DNA from: CAG-791 sp963605745
GTDB lineage: Bacteria; Bacillota; Clostridia; Lachnospirales; Lachnospiraceae
Assembly (NCBI GenBank): GCA_963605745.1
Contig: CAVCWT010000004.1
Span: 1 to 64,000, forward strand
Direction of reading: 5' to 3'
DNA length: 64,000 bases
Position 1 is the stretch's first letter, and every line of letters begins with the position of its first letter. The notes below the pieces were generated by a model. That model was not told the DNA's origin, searched no databases, and saw only the letters and a program-made list of their open reading frames with translations. The translations under genes were made by a program, and so were the position numbers. This document shows, piece after piece, positions 8,549 to 16,482 of this stretch.

Positions 8549-8604
8549 TACCCGGCGATTTCAATATGAATCGTGCGCCCCGCGGACAAATTCATGATTG
8601 CAGC
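8537..8604 (+). repeat. Dispersed GTATCTGTTTAG element, 5' part
   Basis: It begins GTATCTGTTTAGTACC and continues with the GATTTCAAnATGAATC...GATTCATGATT hairpin module of this family; the right half is missing. The element overlaps the last codons and stop of the acyltransferase gene. Confidence 0.75.
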
Positions 8605-8651
8605 CTTTAGGTTCTGAATAGACACAAAATTGTAATTCCCTGAACCTACGT

Positions 8652-8695
8652 AAAAGACCTGTCCATGCAATATCGTGCATGAACAGGTCTTTTTT
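8652..8695. terminator. Bidirectional terminator between acyltransferase and tpiA
   Basis: AAAAGACCTGT...ACAGGTCTTTT with an inner TGCA-containing stem lies between convergent genes. There is a T run on the plus side and an A run on the other, so it can serve both strands. Confidence 0.88.
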
Positions 8696-8737
8696 ACTCT
8701 TCTAGATGGCTTCTGAATGCTGCCCCGGTCTTCGTTA

Positions 8738-9490
8738 TTACTTGTTGTAGTTAACGATATCCCCGAAATCAGCCTTCAGAGCTGCGCCGCCGATCAGTCC
8801 GCCGTCGATGTCCGGCTTAGCCAGCAGCTCTTTGCAGTTGCCTGCGTTCATGGAGCCGCCGTACTGAATGCGGATCTTCTCAGCAGTATCGGTGTCATAA
8901 ATCTCAGCGATGGTCTGGCGGATTGCTGCGCAAACCTCCTCAGCCTGATCCGAAGTTGCGGTCTTGCCGGTGCCGATTGCCCAGATGGGCTCGTATGCGA
9001 TGACAAGATTTGCAGCCTGCTCTGCAGTTACGCCCTGCAGGTCAGACTTGATCTGGAGACGAATCCAGTCAAGCGTAACACCTGCCTCGCGCTGCTCAAG
9101 GGTCTCGCCGCAGCACAGAATGGGTGTCAGACCGTTCTCAAGAGCCTTCAGAACCTTGCGGTTAAGGAATGCATCATCCTCGCCGTAGTACTGTCTTCTC
9201 TCGGAATGTCCGATAATGACATACTTTACGCCGGCATCCAGCAGCATTGCTGCAGAAATTTCTCCGGTATATGCACCCTTATCCTGATCAGAGATGTTCT
9301 CTGCGCCCAGCTGTACATTGGTTCCCTTGATGGCCTCAGCAACCGGTACGATGTCAATTGCAGGTACGCAATATACAACATCAACATCCGGGTTGTTTAC
9401 CAGGGGCTTTAAGAGCTCTACCAGTTCCTTTGCCTCGCTGGGAGTCTTATTCATTTTCCAGTTTCCGGCAATAATCTTCTTACGTGCCAT
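8738..9490 (-). CDS. tpiA: Triosephosphate isomerase
   Basis: A 250-residue TIM-barrel enzyme that interconverts dihydroxyacetone phosphate and glyceraldehyde 3-phosphate. The catalytic residues are seen as Lys in AGNWKMNK (residues 6-13), His in IIGHSERR and Glu in AYEPIWAIGTGKTA, and the phosphate-binding loop is QYGGSMN near the C terminus. The ATG at 9490 is preceded by GGAGG at 8 nt; an upstream in-frame start is poorer. It is the last gene of a minus-strand gap-pgk-tpiA set. It is separated from pgk by about 160 bp holding four hairpins, which could reduce or stabilise distal message. Confidence 0.97.
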   Translation of the reverse strand: MARKKIIAGNWKMNKTPSEAKELVELLKPLVNNPDVDVVYCVPAIDIVPVAEAIKGTNVQLGAENISDQDKGAYTGEISAAMLLDAGVKYVIIGHSERRQYYGEDDAFLNRKVLKALENGLTPILCCGETLEQREAGVTLDWIRLQIKSDLQGVTAEQAANLVIAYEPIWAIGTGKTATSDQAEEVCAAIRQTIAEIYDTDTAEKIRIQYGGSMNAGNCKELLAKPDIDGGLIGGAALKADFGDIVNYNK

Positions 9491-9526
9491 GTCTGTATCC
9501 TCCATTGGTATGATATTGGATTACAA

Positions 9527-9645
9527 GAAACGCCATCAGACGTTTCGAGTTTGCAAGGCAAAATTCGCGCAGGCGATTTTGCCGCAGCAGGAGTGAGCCC
9601 TTTGGGGGCTCACTCAAGGAAAGGAGAAACGCCATCAGGCGTTTC
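9527..9645 (-). repeat. Four-hairpin block between pgk and tpiA
   Basis: Four successive inverted repeats lie at 9527-9546 and 9626-9645 (both GAAACG...CGTTTC, forming a direct repeat with GAGTTT), 9557-9583 (GGCAAAA...TTTTGCC) and 9591-9615 (GAGTGAGCCC...GGGCTCACTC). None has a proper T tract on the minus strand, so they look more like RNA-stabilising or attenuating hairpins than a simple terminator. Confidence 0.75.
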
Positions 9646-9652
9646 GAGTTTC

Positions 9653-10891
9653 TTATTTATCATCTGCAGCATATACGCCGGGCAGCTCCTTGCCTTCGAG
9701 GAACTCCAGGGAAGCGCCGCCGCCGGTGGAGATGTGGCTCATCTTGTCAGCATAGCCCAGCTGGTTAACAGCTGCTGCGGAATCGCCGCCGCCGATGATG
9801 GTGGTTGCATCTGTCTCAGCCAGAGCCTTTGCTACAGCCTTGGTTCCCTCAGCCAGAACCGGGTTCTCGAATACACCCATCGGTCCGTTCCATACAACGG
9901 TCTTAGCAGATGCAACAGCCTCTGCATACAGAGCGCGGGTCATCGGTCCGATATCCATGCCCATCTTGTCAGCAGGGATCTTGTCGATATCAACAGTCTC
10001 GGTTGCGATTGCAGCATCATCGATCGGATCCGGGAAATGATCGGTGGTAACAGCATCTACAGGGAGCAGGAGCTTCTTGCCGAGCTCATCAGCCTTTGCC
10101 AGCATCTCCTTGCAGTAGTCAACCTTGGTCTCATCGCAAAGAGAAGTTCCGATCTCATAGCCCTGAGCCTTTGCAAAAGTATACGCCATACCGCCGCCGA
10201 TGATCAGAGTGTCGCACTTCTCGAGCAGGTTGGAAATAACGTTCAGCTTGTCAGCAACCTTAGCGCCGCCAAGGATTGCAACGAAAGGACGAACCGGATC
10301 CTCAACAGCATTGCCAAGGAACTTGATCTCCTTCTGCATCAGATAACCTACTGCGCAGGTGCCGCCCTTCTCGCGAATGTACTTGGTAACAACAGCAACG
10401 GATGCATGTGCTCTGTGAGCAGATCCGAATGCATCGCATACATAGTCATCAGCAAGATCAGCCAGCTCTTTTGCGAACTGCTCGCCGGCATCCTGAGGCT
10501 TGGTCTCCTCTTTGCCGCGGAAACGAGTATTCTGGAGCAGAACAACATCACCTGCCTGCATTGCAGCAACAGCATCGGTTGCTTCCTGACCGGTTACATT
10601 GTAATCTGCAACGAACTTAACCTCTTTGCCGAGCTTCTCAGACAGACGAGCTGCTACAGGAGCCAGAGACTCACCCTCGTTGGGGCCATTCTTAACCTTG
10701 CCAAGGTGAGAGCACAGGATAACCTTTGCGCCTTCCTCGATCAGCTTGTTGATGGTAGGAAGTGCTGCAACGATACGTGTCTCATCGGTGATCTTGCCTT
10801 CCTTGAGCGGTACGTTGAAATCGCATCTTACCAGGACTCTTCTTCCTGCTGCATTGAAATCATCAACAGTCTTCTTGTTTAATGCTGCCAT
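9653..10891 (-). CDS. pgk: Phosphoglycerate kinase
   Basis: A 412-residue two-domain enzyme that makes ATP from 1,3-bisphosphoglycerate. Motifs include RRVLVRCDFNVPLKEGKITD at the N terminus, CSHLGKVKNG, NTRFRGKEET, FVAILGGAKVADKLNVISNL and the C-terminal GGGDSAAAVNQLG. The ATG at 10891 follows an AGGAG; an in-frame upstream extension is not used. The gap terminator lies immediately upstream of this ribosome site, so pgk expression either needs read-through or its own promoter. Hairpins follow the stop codon. Confidence 0.97.
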   Translation of the reverse strand: MAALNKKTVDDFNAAGRRVLVRCDFNVPLKEGKITDETRIVAALPTINKLIEEGAKVILCSHLGKVKNGPNEGESLAPVAARLSEKLGKEVKFVADYNVTGQEATDAVAAMQAGDVVLLQNTRFRGKEETKPQDAGEQFAKELADLADDYVCDAFGSAHRAHASVAVVTKYIREKGGTCAVGYLMQKEIKFLGNAVEDPVRPFVAILGGAKVADKLNVISNLLEKCDTLIIGGGMAYTFAKAQGYEIGTSLCDETKVDYCKEMLAKADELGKKLLLPVDAVTTDHFPDPIDDAAIATETVDIDKIPADKMGMDIGPMTRALYAEAVASAKTVVWNGPMGVFENPVLAEGTKAVAKALAETDATTIIGGGDSAAAVNQLGYADKMSHISTGGGASLEFLEGKELPGVYAADDK

Positions 10892-10915
10892 TTCCTTTCT
10901 CCTTTCAGAAAAACA

Positions 10916-10952
10916 AAACCGAGGTCCAGGCCTCAAGGGCCCGGGCCTCGGT
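10916..10952 (-). terminator. Terminator between gap and pgk
   Basis: AACCGAGG...CCTCGGTT flanks a GC-rich inner stem and is followed on the minus strand by TTTTGTTTTT. It sits directly in front of the pgk ribosome binding site, so it may act as a partial terminator that lowers pgk relative to gap. Confidence 0.85.
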
Positions 10953-10991
10953 TGCTAAATCACTATCCGATTCGGTTAGATCTGACAAGAA

Positions 10992-12011
10992 TTACTTGTT
11001 CAGAAGGGAGCCGAAGTGCTTGATGGTGCGAACCATCTGGCTGGTGTAGGAGTTCTCGTTGTCATACCAGGAAACAACCTGAACCTCGGTGGTTCCGTTG
11101 TCCAGAGGCAGAACCATGGTCTGAGTTGCATCGAACAGAGAGCCATAGGTCATTCCAACGATATCGCTGGAAACGATCTCATCCTCATTGTAGCCGAAGG
11201 ACTCAGTAGCTGCTGCCTTCATAGCTGCGTTGATCTGATCCTTGGTAACCTCACCCTCAACAACTGCAGTCAGGATGGTGGTGGAGCCTGTAGGTGTAGG
11301 AACACGCTGTGCAGAGCCGATCAGCTTGCCGTTCAGCTCAGGGATTACAAGGCCGATAGCCTTTGCAGCACCGGTGCTGTTGGGAACGATGTTAACAGCT
11401 GCAGCGCGGGATCTTCTCAGATCACCCTTTCTCTGAGGGCCATCCAGAGTCATCTGATCGCCAGTGTAAGCGTGGATGGTGCACATGATACCGGACTTGA
11501 TCGGAGCCAGGTCGTTCAGAGCCTTAGCCATAGGAGCCAGGCAGTTGGTGGTGCAGGAAGCTGCGGAGATGATCTTGTCATCAGCAGTCAGGCCCTGGTG
11601 GTTAACATTGTAAACGATGGTAGGAAGGTCGTTGCCTGCAGGAGCAGAGATAACAACGTGCTTAGCACCAGCATCGATGTGAGCCTGAGCCTTGTCCTTG
11701 GAAGTATAGAAACCTGTGCACTCCAGAACAACGTCAACACCGAGCTCGCCCCAAGGCAGCTCTGCTGCATTAGCCTTAGCATAGATGGTGATCTTCTTGC
11801 CATCAACAGCGATGTAATCCTCACCAGCCTCTACCTTATCGCAAAGAGCATATCTGCCCTGAGTAGAGTCATACTTAAGAAGGTGAGCAAGCATCTTAGG
11901 GGAAGTCAGGTCGTTGATAGCAACGATCTCGAATCCCTCTGCTCCGAACATCTGACGGAAAGCGAGACGACCGATACGGCCAAATCCATTAATTGCAACT
12001 TTTACTGCCAT
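10992..12011 (-). CDS. gap: Glyceraldehyde-3-phosphate dehydrogenase
   Basis: A 339-residue NAD-dependent glycolytic dehydrogenase. The N-terminal NAD motif is INGFGRIGRLAFRQM. The catalytic Cys is in SAASCTTNCLAPMAKAL, and the His in CTIHAYTGDQ activates it. RRSRAAAVNIVPNSTGAAKA and SWYDNENSYTSQM complete the family set. It uses NAD judging by INDL after the second strand, though cofactor choice is inferred. AGGAGG precedes the ATG. A well-formed promoter lies 75-100 bp upstream, and a terminator separates it from pgk, so gap can be transcribed alone at high level. Confidence 0.97.
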   Translation of the reverse strand: MAVKVAINGFGRIGRLAFRQMFGAEGFEIVAINDLTSPKMLAHLLKYDSTQGRYALCDKVEAGEDYIAVDGKKITIYAKANAAELPWGELGVDVVLECTGFYTSKDKAQAHIDAGAKHVVISAPAGNDLPTIVYNVNHQGLTADDKIISAASCTTNCLAPMAKALNDLAPIKSGIMCTIHAYTGDQMTLDGPQRKGDLRRSRAAAVNIVPNSTGAAKAIGLVIPELNGKLIGSAQRVPTPTGSTTILTAVVEGEVTKDQINAAMKAAATESFGYNEDEIVSSDIVGMTYGSLFDATQTMVLPLDNGTTEVQVVSWYDNENSYTSQMVRTIKHFGSLLNK

Positions 12012-12084
12012 TTTTCATTCCTCCTGAAAAATTCTAATTGATTGACACCCCTGAAAAGTTTGTCAATTTTTTATCAGCGTCTTT

Positions 12085-12113
12085 ATCATACTCGCTGAGC
12101 CGTGCAATTTCAA
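12085..12113 (-). promoter_or_regulatory. gap promoter
   Basis: On the minus strand, TTGAAA and TATGAT are separated by exactly 17 bp (-35 at 12108-12113, -10 at 12085-12090), about 75 bp upstream of the gap ATG. The 335 bp between gap and the divergent PHP gene contains nothing else except this promoter and a partial dispersed repeat near 12266-12318. Confidence 0.7.
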
Positions 12114-12265
12114 GTGGAGCCTTTACAAAAAGAACAGAGCCTTTGATTTTTAGGCAAAAACACGATATTCCAGCCAACAACGGCACCATTCTTCGGAATA
12201 TCGACCTATCGCCAGTTTCTCTGCTGTAACCTATCATTTGATTGGGCATCTTAGAATATCACAAT

Positions 12266-12318
12266 CTATCTGTTTAGCACCTGGCGATTTCAATCCCGAA
12301 TTGGGCGCCTCGAGATAC
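12266..12318 (+). repeat. Dispersed GTATCTGTTTAG element, short copy
   Basis: CTATCTGTTTAGCACCTGGCG followed by GATTTCAA and a GAATTGGGCGCCTCGAG segment, ending 28 bp before the PHP gene. Only the left terminus and the first hairpin arm are present. Confidence 0.7.
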
Positions 12319-12346
12319 GTCGTTTTATTTCTCAAAGGAGTTTTTT

Positions 12347-13207
12347 ATGATCATCCGGACCGACTGCCATATGCATACTGCCTTCTCGGCAGACTCTCCC
12401 ACCCCTATGGAGGATCAGATTCAGGCAGCTGTTGCAGCCGGTCTGTCGGCCGTATGTTTTACCGAACATGTGGATCTGGACTCTCCTTTTCGCAATGCTC
12501 CCAAAGGAGATCCCGAAGGAGACTTTCATATTGACTATCCAGGCTACCGGGAGACCTTTTTGCGCCTGAAAGGACAATATCAAGACCAGATCCGGCTGTT
12601 GTTCGGGCTGGAGATGGGCCTGAATACCAACTATATTCCGGAAATCACCGACTACATAAGCGCGCATCCGGATTTTGACTTTATCATCGGCTCGACCCAC
12701 TCTGCACGGGATCGCATGGATCCATATTATGACAGCTTTTTTGACGGTCCTCTTGACCCCTATCGGGATTATTTTGAGACATCACTCGCCAATGTACGTG
12801 CTTTTTGCCGCGCAAATGTATTCGACAGCTACGGACATCTTGATTATATCCTTCGCTGCGGTCCTTCCTCTGCCGACGGATCCTGCAAAGAACGCACCAG
12901 CTCCTATCTGTATGCACAATATGCAGATCTCATAGATCCCATTCTGCAGGAGCTGATTGACGCAGGTAAGGCTCTCGAGCTCAACACCTCACCTCTCAAA
13001 AAAGGCTTTCCCGAGACCAATCCCGGAAAAGCCATTTTGAAACGCTATTATGAAATGGGCGGCAGACTCATCACCGTCGGATCGGATGCACACGTGCCCG
13101 CTGCGGTCGGATACGGATTGGCCAGTGCTGCCGCACTCCTTAAAGAATGTGGTTTCACACAGTATGTTACCTATGAAAAGAGACAGCCAGTCCCGCATGC
13201 GTTGTAA
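12347..13207 (+). CDS. PHP-family histidinol-phosphatase-like protein
   Basis: A 286-residue PHP-domain metallophosphatase. The metal ligands are laid out as in the HisK/HisJ type: DCHMHTAFSAD at residues 6-16, FTEHVDLD, an internal GLEMGLN, IIGSTHSARD, YGHLDYI and the C-terminal TVGSDAHVP. These enzymes hydrolyse histidinol phosphate in histidine synthesis, but no other his gene is nearby and other phosphate monoesters are possible. AAAGGAG precedes the ATG. It is transcribed away from gap and converges on maf, with a long dispersed repeat between. Confidence 0.85.
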   Translation: MIIRTDCHMHTAFSADSPTPMEDQIQAAVAAGLSAVCFTEHVDLDSPFRNAPKGDPEGDFHIDYPGYRETFLRLKGQYQDQIRLLFGLEMGLNTNYIPEITDYISAHPDFDFIIGSTHSARDRMDPYYDSFFDGPLDPYRDYFETSLANVRAFCRANVFDSYGHLDYILRCGPSSADGSCKERTSSYLYAQYADLIDPILQELIDAGKALELNTSPLKKGFPETNPGKAILKRYYEMGGRLITVGSDAHVPAAVGYGLASAAALLKECGFTQYVTYEKRQPVPHAL

Positions 13208-13214
13208 TACAATA

Positions 13215-13360
13215 CAGCACCCGGCGATTTCAACATGAATCGGACGCCCCGCGGACGGATTCATGATTGAAATTGACAGGTGGCCAAGGCCAAACAGGAG
13301 AAGGCAGTGCAGCTGCCTTCGAGTGTCGGCCTCATGGCCAGCCACATCGAGGTTTTCTGC
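13215..13360 (+). repeat. Dispersed GTATCTGTTTAG element, long copy
   Basis: It carries the first hairpin (GATTTCAACATGAATC pairing with GATTCATGATTGAAAT), a second hairpin GAAGGCAG-TGCAG-CTGCCTTC (13300-13320) and the GCCACATCGAGGTTTTC module. The left terminus is diverged (AATACAGCACCC) and the right terminus is missing; it stops just short of the maf stop codon. Confidence 0.75.
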
Positions 13361-13366
13361 GATCTA

Positions 13367-13927
13367 TCACAATCCCATCTCTTTCAACACGCGGTACAGA
13401 TGGGCCACCGGGAGTCCTACAATGTTGTTGTAATCTCCGTGGATTCCCGTCACATACCGTCCGAAAGTACCCTGGATTCCATAGGCTCCTGCCTTATCCA
13501 TCGGCTCTTCGGAATCTGCGTATTCGCGAATCTCCTCCGGTGTCATCGGTGCCACCATTACCTCCGAGACTTCCACAAAGGTCGTCTTAGAGTTCTTGCC
13601 AATCACCGTAACGCCCGTATATACCTGATGTGATCTGCCCTGAAGGCTCTCAATCATCTGATAGGCCTCCTCATGGCTCTTTGGTTTCCCAAGGATCCTT
13701 TCATCCACCGCCACTACGGTATCCGCTCCGATTACAACGAAGGATGTGTCAGTAAGTTCCTTTGCAATCGCTGCAGCCTTTTGTTCCGACAGCTGTGCTA
13801 CCACAACCCGCGGTATGGAGGATGTTGCCTTCTCCGGCAGCATGCAGGGCTGAACCTTTGCCGTCAGTCCGATCTGCTCCAGCAGCTGTATTCTTCTCGG
13901 CGATGCCGAGGCCAGTACAATTTTCAT
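13367..13927 (-). CDS. maf: Maf-family nucleotide pyrophosphatase
   Basis: A 186-residue protein starting with the Maf signature LASASPRRIQLLEQIGL. It continues with SEQKAAAIA, VIGADTVVAVDERILGKP (the catalytic Asp region) and YTGVTVI. It ends with DKAGAYGIQGTFGRYVTGIHGDYNN, which is the second substrate loop. Maf proteins hydrolyse dTTP/UTP and modified NTPs to monophosphates and influence septation in bacilli. Which nucleotide is preferred is not clear from sequence. It lies downstream of the phosphopantetheinyl transferase gene, about 50 bp apart, in the same direction. Confidence 0.93.
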   Translation of the reverse strand: MKIVLASASPRRIQLLEQIGLTAKVQPCMLPEKATSSIPRVVVAQLSEQKAAAIAKELTDTSFVVIGADTVVAVDERILGKPKSHEEAYQMIESLQGRSHQVYTGVTVIGKNSKTTFVEVSEVMVAPMTPEEIREYADSEEPMDKAGAYGIQGTFGRYVTGIHGDYNNIVGLPVAHLYRVLKEMGL

Positions 13928-13980
13928 ACCAATCTCCTGTATAAATTCCGCGGATTGCAGGGACCCTCGGACGAATTCAC

Positions 13981-14649
13981 TCAGCGCAGCCGGCCCATGA
14001 TTTCCTGCAGATCAACGTATTCCGTAGTCACAGATTCCTTCCTTTGCATTCCCTCTGCACAAATCGCAGCTCGATACCTCACCTCACACGGGATATTCCA
14101 AAACGTCACCATTTGCTCCCGAACTCTTTGCACGCCGAGCGGCAGTTCGATCGTAAACCCATCCGGATTGCCGCCAAGCCCCTCACCCGTCATTTTAAGA
14201 AAGCTTTCTTTCCCTGTCCACAAGGCAAAAAAACACTCCTTCTGACATTCCGAATCCAGCCTTGACAGATACTCCCGCTCCTCTTTTGAGAAAACCAGGT
14301 GTGAGGCAGCAAGCGGCGGTTCCTTGATCTCCTGCACATCACAGCCGACAGGTATCTTTGCTGCGGCGCACATCGCAAGCGTCCCGGAATGACTAAGGCT
14401 ATAAAACCATTCCGGATGGTCCTTTATATACGGCTTTCCCTTGTCCGTTACTGCCGTTTCCGCCGAATCGATTCCTGCGTCTTGCAGCGCTATGCGCAGC
14501 AACAGCCCCGCACCAAGAGACAACGCTTTGTCCTTGGGAAATCGCAACCTGTCGACTTTCCCGCGCCGCTCCCTGGATACCATGCGATAGGCCTTCTCAT
14601 ACCATGACAGATCATTCAATATGGAAACATCTGCAATATATGCCTTCAC
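13981..14649 (-). CDS. 4'-phosphopantetheinyl transferase (Sfp-like)
   Basis: A 222-residue enzyme that transfers the phosphopantetheine arm from CoA to carrier proteins. Visible motifs are YSLSHSG, VGCDVQEIK (Mg-binding Asp) and ALWTGKESFLKMTGEGL, the WxxKES motif of the Sfp type. The GTG at 14649 (VKAYIADVS) is chosen because AAGGA lies 10 nt upstream and family members start right at this strand. An open frame reaches GTG 14700, but its first 10 codons are the end of a dispersed repeat. No peptide or polyketide synthase is in the window, so the carrier is probably the fatty-acid ACP or a remote one. Confidence 0.82.
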   Translation of the reverse strand: MKAYIADVSILNDLSWYEKAYRMVSRERRGKVDRLRFPKDKALSLGAGLLLRIALQDAGIDSAETAVTDKGKPYIKDHPEWFYSLSHSGTLAMCAAAKIPVGCDVQEIKEPPLAASHLVFSKEEREYLSRLDSECQKECFFALWTGKESFLKMTGEGLGGNPDGFTIELPLGVQRVREQMVTFWNIPCEVRYRAAICAEGMQRKESVTTEYVDLQEIMGRLR

Positions 14650-14675
14650 GGATTCTGTATCCTTCACATTTTGTA

Positions 14676-14695
14676 TCTGTTTAGCACCTGTCGTT
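14676..14695 (+). repeat. Remnant terminus of dispersed element
   Basis: GTATCTGTTTAGCACCTG reads on the plus strand between the phosphopantetheinyl transferase gene and the PHP-HAD gene. It is only the outer end of the repeat, without the hairpin modules. Confidence 0.6.
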
Positions 14696-14712
14696 ACCAC
14701 ATTTTTTGATTC

Positions 14713-16458
14713 TTATCTCTGCCATCCCTGATCCATCAGCCTGTTCAGCTCCTTGGCAAGACCGTCATGCTCGTTGTCGTATTCCGTGATGACATCCGCC
14801 GCCTCCCGCATCTGCGGATTCGAGGCAAGGCCGTTGCACATTCCGATTCCGATTCCTGCCGCGCAGAGCATTGGATTGTCATTCTGGGCATCGCCTGCTG
14901 CAATGGCATTCGCAGGATCAATGCCAAGGTGCCTGCACAGCCATGTCATTGAATAGGCCTTGGTTGCCCGAACGGGATCAATCTCGAGATACCACGGATT
15001 GGACATTACCGTATGAAGGACATCGCCGTACCGCTTTTTTATCAGCTCTGCAAACGGTTCAATGGCATGATCCTCCGGATTCTCCAGATGGATGATCAGG
15101 CACTTGCAAGGCTCCTGCGTCAAGGTCTCTGCAATGTCATTCGTGCAGACAACCGGCATCTTCACTCTCTGCGTGTAGAACTCCGTTTCCTTTGTCTTTG
15201 TATAAACAACGATCTCGCCGCCTTGATAGGTCTGGCAGTACAGTCCGTGCTCCCTTGCCAGCTCCATCACCTCACAGGCCACCGAAACCGGCAGTGTCTC
15301 ACGGAAAAAGGTGGTTCCCTCCTTACACGAATACAGCTCTGCACCGTTGTAGCCGGAAAGGAACTGATTCGGATAGTTCAGACCCAGTTTCTTTGCCATT
15401 GCCTTGACATCACTCATGGCACGCCCTGAGGACAGAACAAAGATATTGCTGCAAGGTTCGTTATCCGATTCGTTTGTAAGATCCTTCACATCCTTCGAAG
15501 CGTCCCCGTACACAAAGCGATCCAGTGCCTTTCTGGTGCCCTCCGTCACTTCCTTTTTCTCATTGGCCAGCGTTCCGTCAAAATCCGAGAAGAAAATCTT
15601 CGTATTCTCATTCACGCCGTATCTTTTGTGTTTCATTTTAACAAGGCACTCTCCCGGAACGTGCAGATGGCCGTAGCCATTTCCCATTTCCAGGCCCGGC
15701 TTGTTGGTTCCGTGAAAATCGGAGCCTCCGGACAAGAGGAGGTCGTATTTAGCCCCCAGTGCCTGAATCTGTGCCGTCATTTCCGGCGTATGCTTGCTGT
15801 AATACGCCTCGATACCCATGAGTCCTGCATCCTTGAGCTCTTGTACCAGTGTCTCCAGCCCTTCGTCTCCCAGCTGGTACTGGAAGGGATGGGCAAGGAT
15901 CGGAATGCCGTGGTATTGCCGCAGGAATTCCACGGCCTTTTTGGGTGTGATCTTCTCCCTCGGAATAAAGAATGGGCAGTCATCGCCAATGTATTTGTCG
16001 AACGCCTCTTTGATATTCGAGATGGCACCCTTCTGCAGAAGGAATTTAGCCATATTTGCACGGGTGACAACAGCCCCGGGGTTCGCCTCCATCAGCTCAT
16101 CGTAGGGAATCGGCAATCCTGCCGCGCACATCTTCTCGCACATTCTGCGGTTGCGCATTTCCCTGGCATCCACGAACTCCTGAATGGCAACCTTGAATTC
16201 CGCACTCTGATAATCAAAAAAGAGTCCCACAATGTGAACGTCCTTTTCTCCGTAAATGGTGGACAGCTCAATGCCTGGAATGACCTCAATGTCGGTACCG
16301 GCCGCAGCAGCCATCGCCTCCTCCAGACCCTTTGTCGTATCATGATCCGTCAGGGCAAAGGCCGACAGCCCCTTTTCCTGTGCCAGCCGCACCAGCCCGG
16401 TGGGCGTCACCGTTCCGTCCGAGCATGTAGAATGCGTATGTAAATCCACTGGTTTCAT
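14713..16458 (-). CDS. PHP phosphoesterase fused to Cof-type HAD phosphatase
   Basis: A 581-residue fusion. Residues 1 to about 285 are a PHP domain of the RNase AM / YciV type: DLHTHSTCSDGTVTP, LTDHDT, IPGIELST, DVHIVGLFFD, ILAHPFQY and SGGSDFHGTNKP. Residues 290-581 are a Cof-family HAD phosphatase with FFSDFDGTLANEKKEVTEG (nucleophile and acid Asp), FVLSSGRAMSD, a cap region and AIAAGDAQNDNPML with the Mg-binding Asp pair. Each half alone acts on nucleotide bisphosphates or short RNA ends and on sugar or nucleotide phosphates respectively. Fusion suggests sequential dephosphorylation, which is inference. AAAGGAA lies 8 nt before the ATG. It is divergent from the HTH-dehydrogenase across a 516 bp gap. 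Confidence 0.88.
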   Translation of the reverse strand: MKPVDLHTHSTCSDGTVTPTGLVRLAQEKGLSAFALTDHDTTKGLEEAMAAAAGTDIEVIPGIELSTIYGEKDVHIVGLFFDYQSAEFKVAIQEFVDAREMRNRRMCEKMCAAGLPIPYDELMEANPGAVVTRANMAKFLLQKGAISNIKEAFDKYIGDDCPFFIPREKITPKKAVEFLRQYHGIPILAHPFQYQLGDEGLETLVQELKDAGLMGIEAYYSKHTPEMTAQIQALGAKYDLLLSGGSDFHGTNKPGLEMGNGYGHLHVPGECLVKMKHKRYGVNENTKIFFSDFDGTLANEKKEVTEGTRKALDRFVYGDASKDVKDLTNESDNEPCSNIFVLSSGRAMSDVKAMAKKLGLNYPNQFLSGYNGAELYSCKEGTTFFRETLPVSVACEVMELAREHGLYCQTYQGGEIVVYTKTKETEFYTQRVKMPVVCTNDIAETLTQEPCKCLIIHLENPEDHAIEPFAELIKKRYGDVLHTVMSNPWYLEIDPVRATKAYSMTWLCRHLGIDPANAIAAGDAQNDNPMLCAAGIGIGMCNGLASNPQMREAADVITEYDNEHDGLAKELNRLMDQGWQR

Positions 16459-16482
16459 AGTAGCGTTCCTTTCTGTTTCATA

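Noticed and set aside
9551..10882. 443-codon plus-strand open frame opposite pgk
   Set aside because: Antisense to a confirmed glycolytic gene, starts inside hairpins, no family similarity.
12347..13207. Assigning the PHP gene firmly as hisK/hisJ
   Set aside because: The metal motifs fit, but no histidine gene is nearby and PHP phosphatases vary in substrate, so no symbol was given.
14650..14700. Extended N terminus of the phosphopantetheinyl transferase
   Set aside because: The first codons are a repeat terminus and family members begin at the YIADVS strand; GTG 14649 has an AAGGA upstream.
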